From a bacterium BMS3Abin03 (lineage in GTDB: Bacteria > Bacteroidota > Ignavibacteria > Ignavibacteriales > Ignavibacteriaceae), in assembly GCA_022340715.1 (NCBI GenBank), contig JAJDNK010000009.1, forward strand, positions 1 through 32,050: a DNA stretch of 32,050 nucleotides. Reading direction: 5' to 3'. This document shows positions 26,701 to 32,050 of this stretch, one piece after another; position 1 is the first letter of the stretch, and each line of letters opens with the position of its first letter. The notes under the pieces were generated by a model. It had not been told where the DNA came from. It ran no database searches and was given only the letters and a program-made list of their open reading frames with translations. The position numbers and the translations under genes are program-made.

Positions 26701-28044
26701 CTAATTATAACCTTTTGTATCTACCAGGTTACCTTCTTCGTTATAAAATTTTTGTCTTAAAAGACTACCATTTCTATAGTAATCTTCTTTCTTTATGTTT
26801 CCGTTACTATAATACGTACGTGAATAACCATCAAGTTTCCCGTTAAAATAATTTTCAACCTCTTTGAACGCACCGTTCGGATAATAAACATTTTTCTTAC
26901 CTCTTAGTTTGCCATTATCATATTCAGCAACAGATTCGAGCAAACCGTTTTCATAAAAGGTTTTCATTTCACCATCAATCACATCGTGCTTATAATGTTC
27001 CTGTGATTTCAGCGATCCGCTTTCATAGTAACGCAGAGTAATTCCATTCTTAACATTATTCTCGACTATTTCTTCCGATTTAAGTGTTCCGTCTTTGTAA
27101 AAAGTTCTTCGAACACCACGCACAAATCCATTTACATAATCAACAGAGGTTTCAATTATACCGTTTTCATAATAGGTCCGACATTTACCATCGACTACAC
27201 CGTTTTTATAAGGTATTTCTTCTTTTAGAAATCCTGATTCATAATATATTTTTTCAACATCCTGTTTTACACCATCTTTTAAAAATGTTTCCTGTTTTAA
27301 CGATCCATTAGCATAATAATCTCTATCCATTCTCTCGGCAGACTCCAGGTTGCCTTTGTAATCGAATCTTACTCGGTTAATCAATTCATCGTTTACATAA
27401 TCATCTTTAACTCTCATATTACCCGCCATATCGTATAAGAGCACTTCACCTTCAATTCTTCCATTTACAAAAGTAGCATCCAGAGCTACTTTATTATTTT
27501 CATGATAAACATAAACCTTACCATCCTGTATCCCATCTTTAAAAGTACGTTCTACTTCAAGTTCACCGGTTTTGTAATAAGTTTTTGAAACACCTTGAAG
27601 CATTCCGTTTACGTATCTCCATTCACCCTGAAGCTCTCCGGTTTTATAATATGTATATGTAATACCATCGAGAATACCATGATAGTAATTCTGTTCAGCC
27701 CAAAGTTCCCCGCTTTCATAATACCATTTAGAAACGCCCTCTCGCAATCCGTTCCTGTAATGCCATTCAATACTTTTAATACCATCTTCAAAATACCAGG
27801 TTGACAGACCGTTTTCTTTTCCATCCTCAAAATTCCATTCCTTCCAGAGCTGACCATTTGTATAATACTCTTTGTATATCCCATCCAGCTTATCATACCA
27901 GTACTCACCTTCTGTTTTTATCTTCCCGTCAGGATAGTAAGTTCTTTTAATCTGTGTTCCTGATTTGGTTTGCGTAAACATTACAAGATTACAAATAATG
28001 AGAATAGAAATAATTAAGCTGAGATATCTTAATATAATTTTCAT
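26701..28044 (-). CDS. secreted MORN_2/YwqK-type tandem repeat protein
   Basis: 447 residues: an N-terminal signal peptide or anchor (about 1-24) and then about 18 repeats of 23-24 residues with the core YYxxGxLxxExxYxNGxxxG (residues about 33-445). Repeats 7-9 are the most divergent. The same repeats occur in YwqK-family and MORN_2 proteins of Bacteroidota, where they are thought to form extended beta structures for protein or lipid contact; none is proved. No other domain is visible, so it is most likely a periplasmic or surface scaffold. The name YwqK antitoxin, often copied to such repeats, is not supported because no toxin gene lies nearby. Confidence 0.8.
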   Translation of the reverse strand: MKIILRYLSLIISILIICNLVMFTQTKSGTQIKRTYYPDGKIKTEGEYWYDKLDGIYKEYYTNGQLWKEWNFEDGKENGLSTWYFEDGIKSIEWHYRNGLREGVSKWYYESGELWAEQNYYHGILDGITYTYYKTGELQGEWRYVNGMLQGVSKTYYKTGELEVERTFKDGIQDGKVYVYHENNKVALDATFVNGRIEGEVLLYDMAGNMRVKDDYVNDELINRVRFDYKGNLESAERMDRDYYANGSLKQETFLKDGVKQDVEKIYYESGFLKEEIPYKNGVVDGKCRTYYENGIIETSVDYVNGFVRGVRRTFYKDGTLKSEEIVENNVKNGITLRYYESGSLKSQEHYKHDVIDGEMKTFYENGLLESVAEYDNGKLRGKKNVYYPNGAFKEVENYFNGKLDGYSRTYYSNGNIKKEDYYRNGSLLRQKFYNEEGNLVDTKGYN

Positions 28045-28215
28045 ACGATTTATAAATTATAATTTTGCCTTGTCAAATATAAAGAAATTGACAGCCTGTT
28101 AAGTTAAATATAGCAATTACTGTTTTGGTAAATTATTAAAATTGTCTCCATAATTAAACTGAATAATAAATATACTGACCACATCATACTTCCGATTTGA
28201 AAATTATATCCAAGA

Positions 28216-28231
28216 AACCTGCCATCAGGTT
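28216..28231. repeat. short hairpin AACCTG-CCAT-CAGGTT
   Basis: Perfect 6-bp inverted repeat with a 4-base loop in the gap upstream of the MORN-repeat gene. Too short to classify. Confidence 0.4.
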
Positions 28232-28322
28232 GATTATAGATTTTAATTATCATAATTTTAGTTATAAGTAAGTGTGGTTTGGATGTTTTATCCTTAAGGG
28301 TTAAAAAAAGTGGGAATACCTG

Positions 28323-28343
28323 AACAAATAAATTTTATTTGTT
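28323..28343. repeat. 21-base AT-rich palindrome
   Basis: AACAAATAAA and its reverse complement TTTATTTGTT meet around a single T. A dyad of this size could bind a dimeric regulator, for example the XRE protein encoded 240 bases downstream, but AT-rich palindromes also arise by chance. Confidence 0.45.
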
Positions 28344-28584
28344 TAAAGTGAGTTCAACTTGGTTTACTTTACTGTGGGCAAGAGATGACCGTAATTTGCG
28401 AATTAAATACCGGTTACCACTCATTTCTTAAATTTCATACAGGTTGTTTTCATTCTTATGGGAAGTATACAGTTTATATTTTTACAAAGTTTCTAAGTAG
28501 AAGTATAAATAGGAAATCGTGATTGTAAATTGTAACTATAATAATTCATAAATTATGTTGAATCTTAAGACTTAGAGTAAAATA

Positions 28585-29145
28585 ATGTTTAAGTCGAGAC
28601 TTAACCAAATAATGAGGGCGCAAAAAATTTCAGGTAAAGAGATTTCAATAGCGACAGGAATTTCTGAATCTACAATCTCTAAATTTCTCTCTGGTAATCA
28701 GGAACCAAAGTACAGTCAGATAATTAAAATTGCACAGGCTCTTAATTTTTCACCTGAAGTATTTATGTCTTTACTAAATCCTCAGTTCAATACCCATCCT
28801 CCTCTTATAAATGAATACTTTATGTTACGTGAAACTTATAATGAAAAATATTCCAATCTTGTTATTACTACATTTCATGCTTTTAAGGATTTCGAAGTTA
28901 AGTTTGATGATATAGTTGATCCGGAAGCTTTATATATTTCTATAATTCTGGAAGGTAGTGTTGAAAGTAAATTCGGCACATTTCGGAAGGGCGATTATCA
29001 TGTTAACAGAGGAGACGAAATCAAAAATATTAAAGCAACAATTTTTAAAAACACAAAAACTATTACATTCGTTATCACTGATAAAGGAAAATCCATTCCC
29101 GAAAATTCTTCCCAACTAATTTTAAACTTTAAAACCAACGAATAA
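28585..29145 (+). CDS. XRE-family HTH transcriptional regulator with C-terminal sensor-like domain
   Basis: 186 residues. A Cro/C1-type helix-turn-helix at about 17-60 (GKEISIATGISESTISKFLSGNQEP, shown in two parts: recognition helix around 27-36). The remaining 120 residues are beta-rich, with YISIILEGSVESKFGTFRKG and DYHVNRGDEIKN, which look like a degenerate cupin barrel (the G-x5-G-D-x-H spacing) without clear metal His residues. XRE-cupin proteins usually sense a small molecule. The gene is the nearest regulator upstream of csgEFG, in the same direction, but 343 bases separate them, so joint control is inferred from position only. A perfect 16-base palindrome overlaps its start codon region. 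Confidence 0.75.
   Translation: MFKSRLNQIMRAQKISGKEISIATGISESTISKFLSGNQEPKYSQIIKIAQALNFSPEVFMSLLNPQFNTHPPLINEYFMLRETYNEKYSNLVITTFHAFKDFEVKFDDIVDPEALYISIILEGSVESKFGTFRKGDYHVNRGDEIKNIKATIFKNTKTITFVITDKGKSIPENSSQLILNFKTNE
28589..28604. promoter_or_regulatory. palindrome TTAAGTC-GA-GACTTAA over the XRE start
   Basis: 7-bp perfect arms with a GA centre, occupying codons 2-7 of the regulator. A related TTAAGACTTAG sequence lies at 28565-28575, about 10 bases before the ATG. This fits an autorepressor site bound by the XRE protein itself, but the palindrome is also coding sequence. Confidence 0.4.
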
Positions 29146-29488
29146 TCAAATTTCTATTTAAGAAATTTTTCTTTCTTGTGATAGGAATACCTTTTCTATA
29201 GGTTAAACGACAGAAATACTTGACAACAGTCAATAGAAGCCATTGATGTTGTAAAAAATTTATACTGGCAGAAATATTATAAATTACTATATGTGGAGGT
29301 TCATAAGTATCTATAACAAAATAGCTTTGATTGGAGTAGAAGTAAGGTTGTAGTACTTTTGAATTTAATAATAGATTAGTAAGAATTTAATGTATGAGGG
29401 TAACAGGCATTTGGATGAAAAAAGTATTAGAGATTCTATTCAATGGTGAGAAAGTATTAGAATCATCCCCTTCAGGAGTATATCTGTA
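29146..29488 (+). other. 343-base leader before csgE
   Basis: No full-size gene. It has TTGAC-AACA-GTCAA inverted repeat at 29220-29233 (containing a TTGACA that could be a -35), two copies of AAAGTATTAGA at 29421 and 29451, and a GATTCTA/TAGAATC inverted pair at 29433 and 29458. A 31-codon ORF ends at the csgE start. The promoter of the curli genes is probably here. Confidence 0.5.
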
Positions 29489-29489
29489 A
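29394..29489 (+). CDS. possible 31-residue leader peptide overlapping the csgE start
   Basis: ATG at 29394, 31 codons, TAA at 29487-29489 whose last A is the first base of the csgE ATG (TAATG). Peptide MRVTGIWMKKVLEILFNGEK then VLESSPSGVYL; an inner ATG at 29415 would give 24 residues. Ribosome sites are weak (GAGGG about 13 bases before the inner ATG). The exact stop-start overlap suggests translational coupling, but an ORF of this size can arise by chance. Confidence 0.35.
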   Translation: MRVTGIWMKKVLEILFNGEKVLESSPSGVYL

Positions 29490-29941
29490 TGTTAAAGAGC
29501 ATGTTTATCTTGCTTCTATTAACAATTGTTGGCACATCGATGAACTATCCCTTGAAAGCTAAAACTCTAATTGAAGGTTCTCAATTCGGTGATAGTACAA
29601 ACACGGATGATATTGAAATAGCTGGAATTATTATCGATGCAACCCAAACAAAGATTGGTAAAGATTTTTATGATCTTTTTTATCAGCAATTTAACCAGTT
29701 TGAGGAAGTTCCTAAACAATCGATAACAATAAGCGAAAGAGCACTTCCCCAGTTAGGATCACAAATATCTGTGGAAGTGGAAGATCATCTGGTATTTCTT
29801 CAATATATCCAACCCCGTTATGAAATTATTGAGCAAATGGTTGAATATGCTATGCAACAAACTTTGCTGTACATCCAAAATTATGCTGAAATGCAGGAGC
29901 AATTATCAGGAGAAGATCTTAAAGGTTCAGGAATTTATTAA
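29489..29941 (+). CDS. csgE: curli assembly protein CsgE
   Basis: 150 residues. Signal peptide (1-24, with a hydrophobic core FILLLLTIVG), then the CsgE domain: IEIAGIIIDATQTKIGKDFYDLF at about 42-64 (in parts, IGKDFYDLF), ITISERALPQLGSQISVEV at 79-97 and VFLQYIQPR at 102-110. These match E. coli CsgE segments (VSSIGHDFYRAF, LTINERPSARWGSWITI, VIFQTFLFPLKRD). CsgE caps the periplasmic side of the CsgG pore and gates export of curlin subunits. A Shine-Dalgarno CAGGAG lies about 13 bases upstream. First of three consecutive curli export genes; 34 bases before csgF. Confidence 0.9.
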   Translation: MLKSMFILLLLTIVGTSMNYPLKAKTLIEGSQFGDSTNTDDIEIAGIIIDATQTKIGKDFYDLFYQQFNQFEEVPKQSITISERALPQLGSQISVEVEDHLVFLQYIQPRYEIIEQMVEYAMQQTLLYIQNYAEMQEQLSGEDLKGSGIY

Positions 29942-29975
29942 ATATTAATTATCATTTTTATAGAGAGCGCCTAAG

Positions 29976-30398
29976 ATGATAAATAATCTACTGAAGAGTC
30001 TTATTTTTATTTTCGTATTCATTTACAATGGCAATTTGTTTCCACAACAGCTGGTTTATACTCCCACAAATCCTTCTTTTGGCGGAAATCCTCTTAACGG
30101 AAGCTGGATGTTCAGTCAGGCTCAGACTCAAAATGGTTTTACTTCGGGTGGGGTCTCAACGTCCCTCACCCGTAATGACCCACTAGCAAATTTTAAAGAA
30201 AACCTGCAATCCCAAATTCTAAGTCAGTTATCAAGAAATTTAGTATCATCTTTATTTGGTGAAACCGGACTGGAAGAAGGACATTATGAAATCGGGAATT
30301 TTATGATTGATATTACACCGGGTACCGATGGTATAACAATAATAATAAATGATTCCAGTACAGGTGGTGAAACACAAATAATTGTCCCGTACTTATAA
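29976..30398 (+). CDS. csgF: curli assembly protein CsgF
   Basis: 140 residues. Signal peptide (about 1-24), then LVYTPTNPSFGGNPLNGSW (26-44) and SQAQTQN (47-53), the conserved N-terminal segment that threads into the CsgG channel in E. coli, and DPLANFKENLQSQILSQL, then a C-terminal ITIIINDSSTGGETQIIVP that matches the E. coli LNVTDRKTGQTSTIQV part. CsgF sits at the cell surface and couples secretion to nucleation. It follows csgE and precedes csgG by five bases. Confidence 0.92.
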   Translation: MINNLLKSLIFIFVFIYNGNLFPQQLVYTPTNPSFGGNPLNGSWMFSQAQTQNGFTSGGVSTSLTRNDPLANFKENLQSQILSQLSRNLVSSLFGETGLEEGHYEIGNFMIDITPGTDGITIIINDSSTGGETQIIVPYL

Positions 30399-30403
30399 TT
30401 AAA

Positions 30404-31789
30404 ATGAAAAATATAATTATAAAAACAATATTCTTGGGAATGTTTTTAATATTTATATCAGGATGTAATTCATTCCTGGAACCGGTAAAAACTTACAATG
30501 CTACCGTAGGACCAACAACTACTGTTAGCAAACAATTATCTTCCCTTCCTCAACCAAAAGAAAAGATAGTTGCTGCTGTATACAAATTCAGAGATCAGAC
30601 GGGACAGTACAAAGCATCCAATGTTGGAACAAGCTGGTCTACTGCAGTGACACAAGGTGCAACATCAATTTTATTGAAGGCACTTGAAGAATCAGGTTGG
30701 TTTATTGCTATTGAAAGAGAAGGTCTTTCAAACCTGTTAAACGAAAGAAAAATAATACGCTCAAGCAGGGCAAACTATAGTGCCAATAAAAATGAAAATG
30801 AGCAGTTACTTCCACCCCTATTATACGCAGGCGTTATTTTGGAAGGAGGAATAATTTCCTACGATACAAATATACTTACAGGCGGTGAAGGAGTTAAATA
30901 TTTTGGAGTCGGAGGATCAGATCAGTACAGGCAGGATAGAATCTCAATTTATTTACGTGCAATTTCAACTCAGAGCGGAAGAATCCTGAAAACAGTCTAC
31001 ACAACCAAGATGATTCTTTCACAACAGGTAGATGTTGGAGTTTACAGGTTTGTAGACTTTCAAAGATTATTAGAAGTAGAAACCGGATATAGCTCCAATG
31101 AACCGGTTGAACTATGTGTAAAGGAAGCAATTGAGAAAGCCGTTGAAAGTCTGATCATTGAAGGAATAAAAGACAATTTATGGAATTTAAAAAATCCCTC
31201 AGAAATTGCTTCATATGTAATACAAGAATACGAACTTGAAAAGGAAAAGATGAAAGTTGTTGATAGTTTCGGTGAAAATACAATTAAACGATCTCAGCTT
31301 TCTTTAGGAATTAATGTTGGTAGCCAGTTTTATTCCGGAGATTATCCAAATGCTCGTTATGAACCTGCAGGTGCTTTGTCATTACATATTAGTTTTTCTC
31401 AAAAATTTTCGTTCCACATTAATATAGGAGCAAGCAGGGTAAGCGCTGAAAAATCATTTACTTCTGATATCACAAACGGAGATATCATCTTAAATTATTC
31501 ATTATCTCCACAATATCGATTAAATCCATTTGTACAATTCGGAATTGGAGCTATAAATATAACTTCGTCAGACCGAAATGGAAATGCAATAGAATCGGGG
31601 AACTCCTGGTCATTAAGTCTGATTTCGGGAGTGGGAGTAGAATATCTATTTGGCAGTTCTATAGGATTACAGGTACTTGGCGATCATCATTATCTGATCA
31701 CAGATAACTTAGATGGTGTTAAGCATGGTAAATTCAACGATTATTATTGGGGAATAAGATTTGGAGTAAACTTTTACTTCGGAAGATGA
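30404..31789 (+). CDS. csgG: curli secretion pore CsgG with C-terminal beta-barrel extension
   Basis: 461 residues, against about 277 in E. coli. Lipoprotein signal with C21 in the lipobox ISGC. The CsgG domain covers about 53-266: KIVAAVYKFRDQTGQYK, WFIAIEREGLSNLLNERKII, VILEGGIISYDTN, YFGVGGSDQYRQD, SNEPVELCVKEAIE. It forms the outer-membrane channel for unfolded curlin. Residues about 285-461 are an additional barrel-like domain of alternating strands (SQLSLGINVGSQFYSG, ALSLHISFSQKFSFHINIG, WGIRFGVNFYFGR) as in OmpA/OmpW-type beta-barrels. The channel constriction loop differs from E. coli (see findings). Five bases after csgF, so one operon. Confidence 0.92.
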   Translation: MKNIIIKTIFLGMFLIFISGCNSFLEPVKTYNATVGPTTTVSKQLSSLPQPKEKIVAAVYKFRDQTGQYKASNVGTSWSTAVTQGATSILLKALEESGWFIAIEREGLSNLLNERKIIRSSRANYSANKNENEQLLPPLLYAGVILEGGIISYDTNILTGGEGVKYFGVGGSDQYRQDRISIYLRAISTQSGRILKTVYTTKMILSQQVDVGVYRFVDFQRLLEVETGYSSNEPVELCVKEAIEKAVESLIIEGIKDNLWNLKNPSEIASYVIQEYELEKEKMKVVDSFGENTIKRSQLSLGINVGSQFYSGDYPNARYEPAGALSLHISFSQKFSFHINIGASRVSAEKSFTSDITNGDIILNYSLSPQYRLNPFVQFGIGAINITSSDRNGNAIESGNSWSLSLISGVGVEYLFGSSIGLQVLGDHHYLITDNLDGVKHGKFNDYYWGIRFGVNFYFGR

Positions 31790-31851
31790 GTTGTAATATT
31801 TAGAAATTAAAAAATACTTTATTAAACAATAACTGAATAAACTAAGATATA

Positions 31852-31904
31852 AGAAAGGAGGGAAAAAGATTGATTAAAAATAAAATTAAATTACAGAAAG
31901 GAGG
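31852..31904 (+). repeat. duplicated Shine-Dalgarno sequence AGAAAGGAGG
   Basis: AGAAAGGAGG occurs at 31852-31861 and again at 31895-31904, 43 bases apart; the second continues as AAGGAGGTGA, a perfect match to the 3' end of 16S rRNA. The first serves the TTG at 31870; the second has no standard start codon at the normal distance. Confidence 0.7.
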
Positions 31905-31920
31905 TGAAAAAGGTAATTAA
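31870..31920 (+). CDS. possible 16-residue ORF after csgG
   Basis: TTG start 8 bases after AAAGGAGGG, TAA at 31918-31920. The peptide MIKNKIKLQKGGEKGN is too short to assign. It contains a perfect AAGGAGGTGA and ends where the next frame begins to be long and open. It may be a leader peptide or the head of a longer gene read through a frameshift. Confidence 0.3.
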   Translation: MIKNKIKLQKGGEKGN

Positions 31921-32050
31921 GTTAATAGCGGAAAAAACAGAACTAAAAGGCAGCGCCGGAAAATCCATCTTTGCACTAATGAAAGTGCAAAGAACGATTA
32001 ATGCGAATTCCAGCGCCACCAAAATTAAGGGAGTAAAATATCCTCAAAAT
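31904..32050 (+). CDS. open frame running off the window, unknown product (partial)
   Basis: A frame open from after a stop at 31871-31873 to the window end (49 codons from GTG at 31904). The product would be Lys-rich, begins KKVIKLIAEKTELKGSAG and has no signal peptide. The GTG sits directly against the Shine-Dalgarno, so it is a poor start; ATT at 31916 has the best spacing but is rare. Position suggests a curli-linked gene, but no curlin repeats are visible. Confidence 0.35.
   Translation, partial: MKKVIKLIAEKTELKGSAGKSIFALMKVQRTINANSSATKIKGVKYPQN
31968..31993 (+). repeat. 9-bp perfect hairpin TCTTTGCAC / GTGCAAAGA
   Basis: Perfect stem with an 8-base loop TAATGAAA, lying inside the open frame downstream of csgG. 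No U-tract follows, so it is not a standard terminator. Confidence 0.5.

Larger units (their letters stand above)
28045..28584. other. gene-free region of about 540 bases with inverted repeats
   Basis: No credible ORF was found on either strand. It separates the divergent MORN-repeat and XRE genes and so holds both their promoters. Visible structure: a 6-bp hairpin AACCTG-CCAT-CAGGTT at 28216-28231, a near-perfect 21-base palindrome AACAAATAAA-T-TTTATTTGTT at 28323-28343, and CTTAAG-containing sequence at 28564-28573 that resembles the palindrome over the XRE start. No tRNA or known riboswitch was recognised. Confidence 0.5.

Noticed and set aside
26740..27960. Regular ~70-base periodicity that could look like a CRISPR array or tandem DNA repeat
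   Set aside because: The period equals 23-24 codons and the frame is open throughout; the units differ in DNA and are MORN_2-type protein repeats.
1..32050. tRNA, rRNA, insertion sequence or transposase genes
   Set aside because: None recognised on either strand by eye; no flanking target duplications or terminal inverted repeats seen around any gene.

Overview
The window comes from a Gram-negative bacterium of the Bacteroidota/Ignavibacteriota lineage, most likely class Ignavibacteria. The basis is (i) a secreted protein ending in a type IX secretion (T9SS) sorting domain of the NYPNPFNPVTKIRYSIP type common in Ignavibacteria and relatives, (ii) a DUF5103/T9SS plug-type protein, (iii) a Bacteroidota-style LptD, (iv) a curli export set csgE-csgF-csgG with a Bacteroidota-like barrel tail on CsgG, (v) AT-rich DNA with several TTG starts and few strong Shine-Dalgarno sites. 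This is family recognition by eye; no database search was possible.

Layout. 1-482 (-): truncated 1-pyrroline-5-carboxylate dehydrogenase. 752-2578 (+): long-chain acyl-CoA synthetase. 2588-3358 (-): inositol-phosphatase family. 3534-8178 (+): tight operon lon, free methionine-R-sulfoxide reductase, dnaX. The dnaX gene carries an A9 run followed at once by stops in both other frames, a strong candidate for tau/gamma slippage. 8258-10924 (+): cmk and rpsA, closed by a clear rho-independent terminator. 10996-13089 (+): MtaB-type tRNA methylthiotransferase and a DUF5683-like envelope protein. 13081-13905 (-): T9SS cargo. 14062-14316 (+): small holin-like membrane protein, then a bidirectional terminator.

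14381-21569 is a long minus-strand run, read from high to low coordinate: a 79-residue unknown, T9SS plug-like protein, Gfo/Idh/MocA oxidoreductase, LEA2-like lipoprotein, ROK kinase, LptD, YacP-like NYN nuclease. Several of these genes overlap by 1-4 bases. 21697-24575 (-): three-gene proton-translocating transhydrogenase (pntAA-pntAB-pntB). 24713-26633 (-): agmatine to putrescine pair aguB-aguA with overlapping ends. 26701-28044 (-): secreted protein made of about 18 MORN_2/YwqK-type repeats.

28045-32050 (+) is the accessory-looking part: about 540 bases without a gene but with inverted repeats, an XRE regulator with a palindrome on its start codon, a 343-base leader holding a possible 31-codon ORF that overlaps the csgE start, then csgE, csgF, csgG. 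After csgG there are two copies of a near-perfect Shine-Dalgarno, a 16-codon ORF, and an open frame running off the window. The curlin subunit genes and a LuxR-type CsgD are not seen here.

The most notable points are the dnaX A9 site, the curli locus (XRE gene where enterics have csgD, fused barrel on CsgG, altered constriction residues), a two-cysteine LptD, and the unexplained sequence after csgG.
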